Shown: piece by piece, positions 1 to 9,662 of the stretch
How the letters are laid out: the number at the start of each line of letters is the position of its first letter
How positions within the stretch are numbered: the stretch's first letter is position 1
From: Vibrio ostreae
GTDB taxonomy: Bacteria > Pseudomonadota > Gammaproteobacteria > Enterobacterales > Vibrionaceae
Direction of reading: 5' to 3'
NCBI RefSeq assembly: GCF_019226825.1
Contig: NZ_CP076643.1
Coordinates: forward strand, 930,001-994,000
Length of the DNA stretch: 64,000 nucleotides
Translations under genes and position numbers: made by a program
The notes under the pieces: generated by a model
The model's input: only the letters and a program-made list of their open reading frames with translations
Told to the model about the DNA's origin: nothing
Databases searched by the model: none

Positions 1-325
1 GAGGTGCATCTGCAAGCAGCTTAAGGCCTTCGTCGGTCAGGTGCGCATGGACTTTACGCTTGTCAGAGACACTGCGAATGCGCTGTACATAACCATTACG
101 TTCGAGGCGATCAAGGATAGTCGTCGCTGTTGCCTGACTCATATTGGTATGCTTGGACAGTTCACGAATGGTGACTTCACCCAACTCCTGAATTGATCGC
201 ATTAAAATCAACTGAGGACCAGTCAATCCAGCGTTTTTGCTAAGCTTTTTAGAGTGCAGGTCAATGGCTCGGATGATCTGGCGAATGGCAACCAGTACTT
301 CTTCATGTCTTTCCAAAATGTTCAT
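1..325 (-). CDS. cosR: MarR-family regulator, CosR-like (partial, C-terminus cut by window edge)
   Basis: The reverse strand encodes an N-terminal fragment of 108 residues starting MNILERHEEVL and still open at base 1. The middle is a typical MarR winged helix: a helix around TIRELSKHTNMSQATATTIL followed by a wing with SDKRKVHAHLT. The start is the ATG at 325. It is divergent from a BCCT osmolyte transporter. In vibrios that arrangement is characteristic of CosR, a MarR-type repressor of compatible-solute synthesis and uptake genes. The family is seen in the sequence; the CosR name is inferred from neighbourhood. It probably acts as a DNA-binding dimer on the shared intergenic region. The missing C-terminus would hold the dimerisation helix. 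Confidence 0.85.
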   Translation of the reverse strand, partial: MNILERHEEVLVAIRQIIRAIDLHSKKLSKNAGLTGPQLILMRSIQELGEVTIRELSKHTNMSQATATTILDRLERNGYVQRIRSVSDKRKVHAHLTDEGLKLLADAP

Positions 326-695
326 CCACGACTTATAGGAGAATTTAGGCGCGACGATACATTAGTTGAAGCGCGATGAAAAGTGTTGACATCATACTTT
401 TTTTACAGGGATTTTAGACGCTTTTTATGTATCTAAAACGACATAAAATGTTTTGTACACGAAGTACATGCTTGTTCTTTTTGAACAAAAAGTCTACGCT
501 CGTTAACGAATTTAAGTAAAAACTGGTTACAAAACAATCTTTGGGTAGATTTGAGATCAATGGTGTGTAAACTGTAAGTCAAGTGTTGTATCGGACAATA
601 GTTATGACCACGAAATATATTTGATGTGTTTAATAGCAAATTGTGTCGTTGTTATGGTTATAGAGTTCAACAAGGATCTGTAGAAGAGAGGACAA
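326..695. other. Divergent intergenic region between cosR-like gene and BCCT gene
   Basis: This 370-base AT-rich stretch has no convincing gene. It should hold the promoters of both divergent genes. A TTGACA hexamer lies at 386-391, but no good -10 follows at the usual distance. A GAGAGGA ribosome-binding site lies just before the BCCT start. I saw no clear long palindrome or riboswitch. Confidence 0.5.
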
Positions 696-2273
696 ATGAC
701 GAAGGGTATTGATAAATATAGTATCGACAGTACCGACTATACCGTGGGGCAGGATAACGTCCAGAAATGGGGTTTTGATGTTCACAATCCGGTATTCGGT
801 ATTAGTGCGGGTCTGATAGGTCTGTTTTTGTTGGCGACACTTTTAGTGGACGCAGACACGGCAAAAACAGCGTTAGACGGAATTAAGTGGCAGATTATCG
901 GTTCCTTTGACTGGCTATTTATATGGTCTGGTAACATTTTTGTGATTTTCTGTCTGGTTTTGGTGGTATCTCCATACGGTAAGATTCGTCTGGGCGGAGA
1001 AGACGCTGTTGCCGATCACTCAATGATTTCGTGGCTGTCTATGTTGTTTGCTGCGGGTATGGGTATCGGTCTGATGTTCTGGAGTGTGGCTGAGCCGGTG
1101 GCGTATTTCACCGGTTGGTACGAGACTCCATTAGGTGTTGCTCCTAATTCTCCGGAGGCGGCGACGCTGGCTCTGGGCGCGACCATGTTCCACTGGGGGC
1201 TGCATCCTTGGGCTATTTACGGCGTTGTTGCGCTGTCACTGGCTTTCTTCTGTTACAACAAAGGTCTTCCGCTTTCTATCCGTTCTATTTTCTACCCGAT
1301 TCTGGGCGATCGCGCCTGGGGCTGGGCAGGTCATATCGTGGATATCCTCGCGGTATTAGCGACGTTGTTTGGTCTGGCAACCTCGTTGGGACTCGGTGCT
1401 CAACAAGCGGCAAGCGGCATCCACCATGTATTTGGGGTTGAAGCGGGTATCGGTCTGCAGATTGTGGTGATTATTGGTGTGACTCTCTTGGCAACGGTGT
1501 CGGTTATGCGTGGCATTGATGGCGGTGTGAAAGTCATTTCAAACATCAACATGGTCGTCGCATTCCTGCTGCTTATTCTGGTTGCTCTGATTGGCTATGC
1601 GGTGACGTTCGGCTCGATTCCGACCACGTTTATGGCTTACGTTGAGAACATTATTCCGCTGAGTAATCCGGTAGGTCGTGAAGACGTTGCCTGGTTCCAG
1701 GGCTGGACTGTGTTCTACTGGGCATGGTGGATCTCATGGTCGCCATTCGTCGGTATGTTTATCGCACGTGTTTCCCGTGGCCGTACTATCCGTGAATTTA
1801 TTGTCGCAGTGCTGCTGGTTCCGACTGCTGTCACCCTGGTGTGGATGTCAGTATTTGGTGGCCTGGCGATTGAACAAGTGGCTGACAAAATTGGTGAGTT
1901 GGGTGCTAACGGTCTGACCGACGTATCACTGGCGATGTTCCAGATGTTTGATGTACTGCCGTTTGGTACGCTGCTGTCAATTATTGCTGTTGTGCTGGTT
2001 CTGGTGTTCTTCATTACCTCATCAGACTCAGGCTCTCTGGTTATCGACAGCATTACGGCGGGCGGTAAGATGGATGCTCCGGTACTGCAACGTATCTTCT
2101 GGGCGTTGATGGAAGGCGCGATTGCGATTGCTCTGCTGTGGATTGGCGGCACGCAAGCGGTGCAGGCTCTGCAAGCAGGTGCGATCTCTACCGCGTTGCC
2201 GTTTACCTTTGTACTGTTGCTGATGTGTGTCAGTTTGGTAATGGGCATGCGGACAGAACCGTTTAAACGTTAA
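696..2273 (+). CDS. BCCT-family betaine/carnitine/choline transporter
   Basis: A 525-residue inner-membrane protein of the usual BCCT length with about 12 hydrophobic segments. Two family signatures are visible: a glycine-rich stretch MGIGLMFWSVAEPV around residue 120, and the aromatic substrate-box segment FYWAWWISWSPFVGMF around residues 337-352. BCCT carriers take up glycine betaine, proline betaine or related compatible solutes, usually driven by sodium, for osmoprotection. The ATG follows GAGAGGA. A strong hairpin terminator follows. Divergence from a CosR-like MarR regulator matches the bccT3/opuD arrangement of vibrios and suggests control by osmolarity. The exact substrate cannot be read from the sequence. 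Confidence 0.93.
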   Translation: MTKGIDKYSIDSTDYTVGQDNVQKWGFDVHNPVFGISAGLIGLFLLATLLVDADTAKTALDGIKWQIIGSFDWLFIWSGNIFVIFCLVLVVSPYGKIRLGGEDAVADHSMISWLSMLFAAGMGIGLMFWSVAEPVAYFTGWYETPLGVAPNSPEAATLALGATMFHWGLHPWAIYGVVALSLAFFCYNKGLPLSIRSIFYPILGDRAWGWAGHIVDILAVLATLFGLATSLGLGAQQAASGIHHVFGVEAGIGLQIVVIIGVTLLATVSVMRGIDGGVKVISNINMVVAFLLLILVALIGYAVTFGSIPTTFMAYVENIIPLSNPVGREDVAWFQGWTVFYWAWWISWSPFVGMFIARVSRGRTIREFIVAVLLVPTAVTLVWMSVFGGLAIEQVADKIGELGANGLTDVSLAMFQMFDVLPFGTLLSIIAVVLVLVFFITSSDSGSLVIDSITAGGKMDAPVLQRIFWALMEGAIAIALLWIGGTQAVQALQAGAISTALPFTFVLLLMCVSLVMGMRTEPFKR

Positions 2274-2286
2274 ATTCGTTTTGTGA

Positions 2287-2314
2287 TAAAGCCGGCATTT
2301 GCCGGCTTTTTTTT
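2287..2314 (+). terminator. Rho-independent terminator after BCCT gene
   Basis: A GCCGGC-ATTT-GCCGGC hairpin with AAA on the left and eight T on the right, directly after the BCCT stop codon. Confidence 0.9.
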
Positions 2315-2479
2315 GGCCATAATAACATGACGCATGTCACATTATTGACGACCTGTTGGTTAACTCCTTAATTGGTCAAATAATATGCAATTATCTTTAC
2401 ATAACACGTGCAACCTTGTCATATTCCCGTTACTATCTGCGCCGTACTATTCAAACCCAACCTCTTATAAAGTAATCAG

Positions 2480-4363
2480 ATGAAACTGACTCTTAAGCAA
2501 AAACTCATTGGAGCAAGCTTGTCAGCTGTGGTGGTCATGGCCGCCGTACTGACCTGGCTGTCTGCTGACAAATTAAGTCAACAAACTCACCGTGGCGTTC
2601 TTGATCGGGCTGAAGCGATTTCAATTGCCGCTTCAAAAGGTATTTCCGACTGGATCTCCATTCGTAAAGATATCACTTCGGCGTTCAACGATTATACCGA
2701 ACAACAGGACATGGTTCCGTACCTGCAACAAGCACGTAATGCTGGTGGTTTCGACGACATCTTCTTTGGTACACCGAAAGGAGAAATGTTTCGTTCTCAT
2801 CCAGAGCGTAACCGCGCCGACTATGATCCTCGTACCCGTCCTTGGTATAAAGATGCCTCAGCGGCTGGTAAACAGCTGATCACAACAGCGTATCAGGACG
2901 CGATTACTAATGCTTTACTTGTGACCATCGCTGAACCTGTGCGTCACAACGGCCAGTTTGCCGGTGTGGTTGGTTCTGATGTACTGATCGACCAACTAGT
3001 GAATGATGTTCTGGCTATTGACGCCGGTGAAAATGCTTTTGCTATGTTGATCGATACCCAAGATGGTACGTTCCTGGCTCACCCGGATAAAAAGCTGCTG
3101 CTAAAACCAGTCAACAGCGTTTCGAAAACATTCAACATGAATATGATCGAAAAAGCATCAGGCGAAAGCCGTCTGGTTGAACTTGAGCTGAATGGACGTG
3201 ACTCACTGTTTTACTTCAGCAAAGTACCCAATACGCCATGGATTTTTGCGATTCAGATGGATCGTGATACTGAATTCGCGGCCGAAGATGAATTGCTGAC
3301 CGGTCTGCTGATATCTGCCGTGATCGTGACCATCATTGTGGTACTGATTGTGTCATGGCTGGTGAGCTTCCTGTTCCAGGATCTGGGCCGCGTATCGCGT
3401 GCTCTGGCTGAAATTGCTTCTGGTGAAGGCGACCTGACTCAGCGTCTGGAACCGCGCAGTGACGATGAAGTGGGCCTGTTGGCCACTAACTTCAACGTGT
3501 TTGTCGGCAACATGCACACCATGATTCTCAAGTTAAGCCATGTATCACAATCTCTGTCTGAGCAGTCGAAAATGACCGCACAGCATGCAGAAGAGCGTAG
3601 TGCTCGTATCCGCATGCAGCAGGATGAAATCAACATGGTGGCGACGGCGATTAATGAGATGGCGGCGGCCACTCATGAGATTGCCCACAACTCAGAAAAT
3701 ACCGCTCGTCACTCAGAAGAGTCTGTAACGGCGTGCCGTGATGGTTCAAACCAGGTATCTCAGGCGCAGAACTCACTGAACTCTTTGGCGGATGAAGTTC
3801 GTCTCGCAACCAATGTTGTGACTGAACTGGAAGAGCACGGTAATCAGATCAGCACTATTTTGTCGACCATTCAGAACATTGCTGAGCAAACTAACCTGTT
3901 GGCTCTGAATGCCGCGATTGAAGCGGCACGTGCCGGTGAACAAGGTCGTGGTTTTGCGGTGGTTGCTGATGAAGTGCGTATTCTGAGTCAGCGTACCCAC
4001 GCATCGACAGAAGAGATCCAAACCATGATCGAAACGCTGCAGTCTACGACTAAGAAAGCGGTGGGTATCATGAATGACAGCCGTATGCTGGCTGACACCA
4101 GTGTCGATGACTCACATGCCGCGGCAGCCAGTCTGACACAGATCCAGCATGCTGTTGAAAGCATCAGTGATATGGCCACTCAGATTGCCTCAGCGGCGGA
4201 AGAGCAGGCATCAGTGACCTCGGAAATCACCCGAAATACTGAAGGCATCCGTGATGTGTCAAATGAACTGGCAGAAGAAGCACATGATGCTGCTGCTCAG
4301 GCAGCTGCGCTGTCTGACCTGTCAGGTGAGCTGGAGCAGGAAATTCGTCGCTTTAAGCTGTAA
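2480..4363 (+). CDS. Methyl-accepting chemotaxis protein with dCache sensor domain
   Basis: A 627-residue chemoreceptor. Residues 8-28 form the first membrane helix. About 30-275 is a periplasmic double-Cache domain; RTRPWYKDA is a Cache signature. About 278-300 is the second membrane helix, followed by HAMP and a long cytoplasmic coiled coil. The tip has the conserved [20 protein letters not shown] hairpin. dCache domains commonly bind amino acids or other small ligands; the ligand here is unknown. It would signal through CheW and CheA to the flagellar motor. It stands alone with its own terminator, as is usual for scattered Vibrio MCP genes. Confidence 0.94.
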   Translation: MKLTLKQKLIGASLSAVVVMAAVLTWLSADKLSQQTHRGVLDRAEAISIAASKGISDWISIRKDITSAFNDYTEQQDMVPYLQQARNAGGFDDIFFGTPKGEMFRSHPERNRADYDPRTRPWYKDASAAGKQLITTAYQDAITNALLVTIAEPVRHNGQFAGVVGSDVLIDQLVNDVLAIDAGENAFAMLIDTQDGTFLAHPDKKLLLKPVNSVSKTFNMNMIEKASGESRLVELELNGRDSLFYFSKVPNTPWIFAIQMDRDTEFAAEDELLTGLLISAVIVTIIVVLIVSWLVSFLFQDLGRVSRALAEIASGEGDLTQRLEPRSDDEVGLLATNFNVFVGNMHTMILKLSHVSQSLSEQSKMTAQHAEERSARIRMQQDEINMVATAINEMAAATHEIAHNSENTARHSEESVTACRDGSNQVSQAQNSLNSLADEVRLATNVVTELEEHGNQISTILSTIQNIAEQTNLLALNAAIEAARAGEQGRGFAVVADEVRILSQRTHASTEEIQTMIETLQSTTKKAVGIMNDSRMLADTSVDDSHAAAASLTQIQHAVESISDMATQIASAAEEQASVTSEITRNTEGIRDVSNELAEEAHDAAAQAAALSDLSGELEQEIRRFKL

Positions 4364-4385
4364 TCACACCACAGAGATGTGACCC

Positions 4386-4415
4386 AAAAAAGGAGCCTGA
4401 TGGCTCCTTTTTTTA
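4386..4415 (+). terminator. Rho-independent terminator after MCP gene
   Basis: AGGAGCC-TGAT-GGCTCCT stem flanked by A-run and T-run, 22 bases after the MCP stop. Confidence 0.9.
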
Positions 4416-4537
4416 TCGGCCCTGTTCTATTTATACCGCCGCCTGCGATACATTGACCTAATGATGCGGACGGTATGGCCTTTGCCAGAACGGGGAGCAC
4501 AAGGCAGCTAAAACAGCTAAGTCATGCTAATTTGCGT

Positions 4538-5254
4538 TTAGAGCCAGAACTGACGCAGCGGTTGATCACCGGAAAAGTGGTGGGCAATTTGTGCCTGCAG
4601 CAGCTCAGCTGTAGCGATGGCATCGGTCAGCGCGTGGTGCGGCGTGTAGGCGGGCAGGTTGTAGCGCATACGCGATTGCCCTAATCGCACCGAGTCAGGC
4701 CGTTTACCCATGATTTTATTGACAATACCAGCGGTCTGCCGTTTCTGAATCTGGCTCTCAAGCTCCATAGTATCAATCACCGGAAACTCGATGCCTTCAC
4801 CAATCCGGCGTTTCAGGGCGCGGTCAAGAAACTCGCGCTCAATCTTGTGGTAATGCACCACCAGGACGTGTCCGGCCAGCTCATTAAGCACTTCCTCAAC
4901 GATTTCACTCAGATCCGGAGCATCCATGATATCGTTATGGGTGATGCCATGAATGACAATCGAGTTCTCATCGAGTTTTTGCCGCGGTCTGACCGTCCAG
5001 TGTTTAGCCCGGTTGAGATAGACCCGGTTGAGAGTAAACGGCACCAGCCCGATAGTAATGATTTCGTCTTTGTCGGCGTTAAGGCCGGTCGTCTCAAAAT
5101 CCATAGCCACAAAGGTCATCTCACTCATCGGTGTGTCCGGGTTGGGTAACTCGGTCTGGTAGAACTGCTGTAACAGCGGATCTTTCACCACATTCTGTTT
5201 GGCTTTGTACTTATACTGCCAGTCTATACTGGGCGGCTGAAAAAGTTTTATCAT
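4538..5254 (-). CDS. DnaQ-like 3'-5' exonuclease
   Basis: A 238-residue DEDDh-type exonuclease. Exo I is AMDFETTGLNADKDEI around residue 51 (Asp and Glu metal ligands). Exo II is around IHGITHND to VVHYHKIEREFL. Exo III is HHALTDAIATAELL, with the catalytic His and Asp. Such proteins resemble the epsilon proofreading subunit and remove nucleotides from 3' ends of DNA or RNA. The gene starts 9 bases after the stop of the CNMP/CBS/DUF294 gene and is surely co-transcribed with it. This pair recurs in gamma-proteobacteria, but its job is not settled. It is not the replicative dnaQ. Confidence 0.88.
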   Translation of the reverse strand: MIKLFQPPSIDWQYKYKAKQNVVKDPLLQQFYQTELPNPDTPMSEMTFVAMDFETTGLNADKDEIITIGLVPFTLNRVYLNRAKHWTVRPRQKLDENSIVIHGITHNDIMDAPDLSEIVEEVLNELAGHVLVVHYHKIEREFLDRALKRRIGEGIEFPVIDTMELESQIQKRQTAGIVNKIMGKRPDSVRLGQSRMRYNLPAYTPHHALTDAIATAELLQAQIAHHFSGDQPLRQFWL

Positions 5255-5263
5255 GCTGCGACC

Positions 5264-7153
5264 TTACTTAATGCTGCTGCTGGCTTGGTAACGGTACTTG
5301 AGGAAGTTCTGGGCGTTACTCAGGATCTGGAAAGCATCTTTGAGGTTACGGCGTTCAAAATCAGACAGATGTTCCGGTTCGATATTGTTATCGGCGGCAA
5401 TGTCATTCTCAACATCAATGGCCTGGTGACGGATACGTACCATGGAGATAAATTCCAGTGCATCACGCAGGTCCATACCGCGGCCTTTAGGCAGGATGCC
5501 AGCGTTAATAATATCATCCAGACGTTCAAACGAGTTCTTCGCTCGTGAGCCGACGGCCAGCGCATGCACGCGGATTAAATCGGCCAGCGGCGCAGTACCA
5601 CGGCGTTTAAGGTTAATGGAGTTATTATGACGGCCATCTTTTTCCATCACGAAGCTCTTAAAGAAGCCGAGTGGCGGGGTACGGTTCAGCGCGTTGCGTG
5701 CCAAGCAGGCCAGAAAACGGTTGTTACGACGCGCACGGCGCACGATAAACCCGGTCAGCTGTTCTGCCCATTTCAGGCGGCCATAAACGCCGTCCAGATC
5801 GAAGAAGATTGAGGCATTCAGCAGCGCTTTAGGATTCGGATTGTCGATCCAGTCAGCAAAGCAGTCTTCCCACTCACGACGGGTCATACGCCACATCGGG
5901 TTGGTGGCCATAATGTCGCCAGTGCAGTAGCTGTAGCCACATTCGGCCAGACCATCACAGACGAACTTGGAGAACTGGGCAAAATATTCACCGTGTTCAG
6001 CTTCGTTATAACTGTCATCCAGAATGATGGCGTTGTCCTGATCAGTGACGACTAACTGTTCATCACGACCCATTGACCCAAGGGCCAGGAAGCAATAGGG
6101 AATTGGGGCGGGGCCGAGATTTTCTTCAGCCAGTTCAATAATGCGCTGTTTGAAGCTGCGGCCGATCACCGACATTGCGGTACCGACCATGTGCGAGTTG
6201 GCATCTTCATTAACCAGACGCACAAAACTGTTCTTCACCTGTTTGGAAATCTGTGCCAGGTCCTCAATGCTGTTTTGCTGGAAGATGCTGCTGACCAGTA
6301 ACAGTGAGTTTTGTGATTCATGACGAACGATGTCCGTGATATCCAGAATCCCGATGGGTTTACGACCTTTCAGGATCGGCAGATGGTGCACGTTGTATCG
6401 CAACATCATCAGCATGGCTTCATAGACGTAGGCGTTGTGATCAAGCGAGATGACATCTGATGTCATGACACTTTCTACCGGTTCAACGTATTTCACGCCC
6501 TCAGCCACAACTCTGCGACACAGGTCGCGGTCCGTCAGAATGCCAATCAGGGGACGGCTGTCTTCCTCATCATCTTCAAGAATGTCCGGGTCGATGATCA
6601 GCATGGACGAGACGTTCTCTTCCGCCATTTTGACCGCGACGTCCTGGATGCTGGCGCCTTTATTCACATATGGGGCTTCGCGGGTAATAAGACGTTTGAC
6701 TTTCACTGTGGTCAAGTCGTTCTGTTCCGCAGTACTGGAAACGGCCTGGCGTAAACGGGCATTATCCTGTACTTCGACAAAATCAGCGAACGTATCGTAG
6801 GATTCATACAGAGACTGAAATACGGCTTCAGGAATACAGTACACCAGAGTATCTTCAATCGCGGTAACCGGGAAACGCACTTTGTTGTTGGTCAGTAAGC
6901 CCATCTGACCAAACAGGCCGCCTTCTGTCAGACGGTTATACAGTTCCCCTTTACGACGGTACACTTCCACCACGCCACTACGGATCATATACAGTTCTTC
7001 GGTATGGTCGCCAAAGCGAATGATCGGAGTATCTTGTCGGTAATAAGTGATCTCGACGTTGTGTGCAATGTCTTCCAGCGTTTCTTCAGGTAAATCGCTG
7101 AACGGCGGATGTTGGCTGAGGAAGTTTTTTATTTCTAATAGTTCCGCTTCCAT
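5264..7153 (-). CDS. Cyclic-nucleotide-binding/CBS/DUF294 putative nucleotidyltransferase
   Basis: A 629-residue cytoplasmic protein with four parts in order. Residues about 15-130 are a cyclic-nucleotide-binding barrel. About 155-285 are two CBS domains (GILTDRDLCRRVVAEGVKYV; GILDITDIVRHE). About 310-445 is a DUF294 nucleotidyltransferase domain with the GS-x-GR-x-E-x8-D-x-D pattern seen as LGSMGRDEQLVVTDQDNA. The last ~140 residues are the DUF294 C-terminal domain. The architecture suggests a GlnD-like nucleotidyltransferase regulated by nucleotides. No substrate is established. The ATG follows AAGGAG. It is the first gene of an operon with the exonuclease. Confidence 0.9.
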   Translation of the reverse strand: MEAELLEIKNFLSQHPPFSDLPEETLEDIAHNVEITYYRQDTPIIRFGDHTEELYMIRSGVVEVYRRKGELYNRLTEGGLFGQMGLLTNNKVRFPVTAIEDTLVYCIPEAVFQSLYESYDTFADFVEVQDNARLRQAVSSTAEQNDLTTVKVKRLITREAPYVNKGASIQDVAVKMAEENVSSMLIIDPDILEDDEEDSRPLIGILTDRDLCRRVVAEGVKYVEPVESVMTSDVISLDHNAYVYEAMLMMLRYNVHHLPILKGRKPIGILDITDIVRHESQNSLLLVSSIFQQNSIEDLAQISKQVKNSFVRLVNEDANSHMVGTAMSVIGRSFKQRIIELAEENLGPAPIPYCFLALGSMGRDEQLVVTDQDNAIILDDSYNEAEHGEYFAQFSKFVCDGLAECGYSYCTGDIMATNPMWRMTRREWEDCFADWIDNPNPKALLNASIFFDLDGVYGRLKWAEQLTGFIVRRARRNNRFLACLARNALNRTPPLGFFKSFVMEKDGRHNNSINLKRRGTAPLADLIRVHALAVGSRAKNSFERLDDIINAGILPKGRGMDLRDALEFISMVRIRHQAIDVENDIAADNNIEPEHLSDFERRNLKDAFQILSNAQNFLKYRYQASSSIK

Positions 7154-7541
7154 CTATGGCTCCTTGCGTGGTGACGTGTACGCTGGTTAAGGATATACAG
7201 CTCAGTGCTGTTGGAAAGTATTCATACTACACGAATTTTTCCGATAACACAGAAATGCACGCCAAAATAGCGGTCGGCTGATGGCTATCTGTGCGTTGCT
7301 GGTTACCTGCCTGATAAATCATGTCTTGAGCTGACGGTTATCATCCGGCTGTGTGACCTATCAATGCAATAAGCAAAAGGCGCTGATGTGATTTCAGTCT
7401 AGCTTAAGTGGCTGGGTATTCAGAACTATTTTCAATTTTCGAACGACTTGCCAGCTTCTCAACCATTCCTGGAGAGGTTCTCAACAATCTTCCCGGTTTA
7501 AACCAGTGATGTGCACAAAATGCGGGGAGAGGGAAAACAAC
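7154..7541. other. Gene-free stretch upstream of DUF294 gene
   Basis: About 390 bases with no supported gene between the DUF294 start and the aminotransferase terminator. It should contain the promoter of the DUF294-exonuclease operon. I found no strong repeat or RNA fold by eye. Confidence 0.5.
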
Positions 7542-7564
7542 AAAGCCGGCATGGGGCCGGCTTT
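7542..7564 (-). terminator. Terminator of aspartate aminotransferase gene
   Basis: AAAGCCGGC-ATGGG-GCCGGCTTT hairpin; on the minus strand it is followed by a broken T-run (TTGTTGTTTT). Confidence 0.75.
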
Positions 7565-7594
7565 GTAAAACAGAGAAACGGATAACAGCGCGAG

Positions 7595-8785
7595 TTACAG
7601 AACCGCTTTGATGCCGTCACACAGAGGCTGCATGTTGGATTTGGTCATACCGGCAACGCTGATACGGCCAGAACCTACGATGTAGATACCGAACTCGTCT
7701 TTCAGACGGGTCACTTGCTCTTTGCTCAGGCCAGAGAAAGAGAACATGCCGTTTTGACGCTCAATAAAGCTGAAGTCTGCAGTAACACCTTTCTCTTTCA
7801 GCGTTGCAACGAAGAGTTCGCGCATTTCCTGAATACGTTCACGCATTTCTGCCACTTCTGCTTCCCATTCCTGACGCAGTTCTGCATTGTTCAGAATGTG
7901 AGTCACTACCGCTGCACCGTGGGCTGGTGGGTTTGAGTAGATAGAACGGATGATCGCTTTAACCTGAGAAAATGCAGTGGTCGCCACTTCTTCTGATTCT
8001 GCCACCAGAGTGAAGGCACCGACACGCTCGTTGTACAGACCAAAGTTTTTAGAGAATGAGCTCGCAACCAGGATCTCTTTATTGTACTTAGCAAAGGTAC
8101 GCAGGCCGGCAGCATCGTCTTCCACACCTTTTGCAAAGCCTTGGTATGCAAAGTCAAACATTGGCAGCAGACCTTTGTCTGCAACCAGTTTAGCCAGGGT
8201 TTCCCACTCTTCAGCCGTTGGATCGATACCGGTTGGGTTGTGGCAGCATCCGTGCAGCAGCACGACATCGCCGGCAGAAGCTTGCTCAAGGTCTGCGACC
8301 ATGGCCGCAAAGTCTTTATCTTTCGCTTCTGCGTTGTAGTATGAATAGGCAGCAGTTTCCAGACCAGCAGCGTTAAACACACCGTGGTGGTTTGCCCATG
8401 TCGGGTTGCTGATCCACACCTTAACATCGCCAATTTGACGTTTGATGAACTCACCCGCGATACGCAATGCGCCAGTACCACCCGGGGCTTGAGCAGTTTT
8501 CGCCAGCTTCTGAGCAACGATATCAGAATCTGCACCGAACAGCAGTTTTTGTACAGCCAGGCTGTACTCTGCCATACCTTCAATCGTCAGGTAAGATTTG
8601 GTTTTTTCTGATTCCAGCAGCGCGGCTTCTGCTTTTTTCACTGTCGCAAGAACGGGAGTTTCGCCAGCTTCATTCTTGTAAATACCAACACCCAGGTTGA
8701 TTTTGTCTGTACGAGGATCATTTTTAAACTCTTCAGTCAGACCAAGAATCGGGTCAGCCGGAGCTGCGACAATTTTTTCAAACAT
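7595..8785 (-). CDS. aspC: Aspartate/aromatic amino acid aminotransferase
   Basis: A 396-residue PLP enzyme of fold type I, colinear with E. coli AspC and TyrB. Visible features are the start [16 protein letters not shown], the substrate loop [13 protein letters not shown], the PLP-lysine segment [15 protein letters not shown] and the C-terminal arginine region near [10 protein letters not shown]. It transfers amino groups between aspartate, glutamate and probably aromatic amino acids and their keto acids. The AspC-type N-terminus favours this name; broad aromatic activity is likely. I chose the ATG at 8785, with GGATGA upstream, over one nine bases earlier because it matches the family start. 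It has its own terminator. Confidence 0.92.
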   Translation of the reverse strand: MFEKIVAAPADPILGLTEEFKNDPRTDKINLGVGIYKNEAGETPVLATVKKAEAALLESEKTKSYLTIEGMAEYSLAVQKLLFGADSDIVAQKLAKTAQAPGGTGALRIAGEFIKRQIGDVKVWISNPTWANHHGVFNAAGLETAAYSYYNAEAKDKDFAAMVADLEQASAGDVVLLHGCCHNPTGIDPTAEEWETLAKLVADKGLLPMFDFAYQGFAKGVEDDAAGLRTFAKYNKEILVASSFSKNFGLYNERVGAFTLVAESEEVATTAFSQVKAIIRSIYSNPPAHGAAVVTHILNNAELRQEWEAEVAEMRERIQEMRELFVATLKEKGVTADFSFIERQNGMFSFSGLSKEQVTRLKDEFGIYIVGSGRISVAGMTKSNMQPLCDGIKAVL

Positions 8786-8939
8786 AATGCTCATCCATGT
8801 TAGTTAAGGTGGGAAGAAAAATTTCGATGAAATTTATCGTATTTATACCTTTCTGCCCTTGTTGTGACAACAGCACTTCACAGAAAAATTTAAAAAATTT
8901 TAATGAGTTGATGAAGTCACACTAAACCTGGGATTTTGG

Positions 8940-8975
8940 CTGATTAATTTGGTTCTGTTTTGTCAAATTAATCAG
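8940..8975. repeat. 12-bp perfect inverted repeat, 12-base loop
   Basis: CTGATTAATTTG at 8940-8951 is matched exactly by CAAATTAATCAG at 8964-8975, with loop GTTCTGTTTTGT. No T-run follows on either strand, so it is not a typical terminator. It lies about 155 bases upstream of the aminotransferase start and could be an operator or an RNA fold. Confidence 0.8.
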
Positions 8976-9134
8976 GGTTTAATGAGAAATCGATGCATGT
9001 ATCGTCGGGATAAAAAGCCGTTTATCGGCTCTGCGATAAGGCTTGGCTGAATATTGAGTGACGGCAAAATGTCAGGTAATCGTTAACTTTTACGTAACAA
9101 AGCGAAGGTGCGCTATTCTCACAGTTTGTCGGGG

Positions 9135-9163
9135 ATTATCCGGTTCGGGTTGAACCGGATAAT
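9135..9163. repeat. 12-bp perfect hairpin near small gene
   Basis: ATTATCCGGTTC at 9135-9146, loop GGGTT, then GAACCGGATAAT at 9152-9163. It is 26 bases past the stop of the 80-residue gene on the minus strand. It may end that transcript although it lacks a T-run. Confidence 0.75.
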
Positions 9164-9188
9164 GGTTGGAGTGGCGATAAAACAACCA

Positions 9189-9431
9189 CTAAGATGATTG
9201 CTCATCATTGAGATGTTTAATGATGGCTTTCTTGGCGTCTTCTTCAGTGGCCTGTTCACCATCTTGGACATCCAGTGGTTGTTTCGGATACAGCCCAGTT
9301 GCATCTTCGGCAATATGCAACCAGTCCGGGTGCCAGTAATAGGGGTTTGAAGCGTTAGGATGGTCCCAGCTATGAACCCCGTCTTTGACCCCGTTGTAAT
9401 AGAGGTCCTCGATTTTAAACACTTTCATCAT
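9189..9431 (-). CDS. Small acidic protein, unrecognised
   Basis: An 80-residue soluble acidic protein starting MMKVFKIEDLYYNG, with an aromatic-rich middle (WDHPNASNPYYWHPDW) and a charged C-terminus. There is no signal peptide or membrane segment. A GGGAG ribosome-binding site precedes the start. Codon use looks normal for the neighbourhood, which supports a real gene. I do not recognise the family. It sits between the asnS terminator and a 12-bp hairpin, so it is probably its own transcription unit. Confidence 0.65.
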   Translation of the reverse strand: MMKVFKIEDLYYNGVKDGVHSWDHPNASNPYYWHPDWLHIAEDATGLYPKQPLDVQDGEQATEEDAKKAIIKHLNDEQSS

Positions 9432-9582
9432 CTGCTCCCTAAGTTCTTCACTTGGTCACTATCAACAGAGCTGAATAGCAATATCCTAAGTATGAACAAG
9501 CCCCGTCACTTGATCGAATTAAATTCGCTGCAAATTGAGTTTACATTTGGCATGACGCCGAAGTAACGGAAGCGGGAGAGGC

Positions 9583-9610
9583 AATAAAAAAAGCCTCCGT
9601 AAACGGAGGC
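9583..9610 (-). terminator. asnS terminator
   Basis: GCCTCCG-TAAA-CGGAGGC stem; on the minus strand it is followed by TTTTTTT. It lies about 55 bases past the asnS stop. Confidence 0.9.
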
Positions 9611-9662
9611 CTATGCGATGTTTGCTGCGCTGGCTTATGATGTTAGCGCCGCTAGCGCAGGC

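Larger units (their letters stand above)
8786..9188. other. Gene-free stretch with two perfect hairpins
   Basis: No gene is supported here. It should carry the aspartate aminotransferase promoter. It contains two 12-bp perfect inverted repeats, listed separately, which are the only clear structure. Confidence 0.5.

Noticed and set aside
433..639. 68-codon minus-strand frame in the cosR-bccT gap
   Set aside because: No ribosome-binding site, odd composition (Cys- and His-rich), and it sits in a promoter region.
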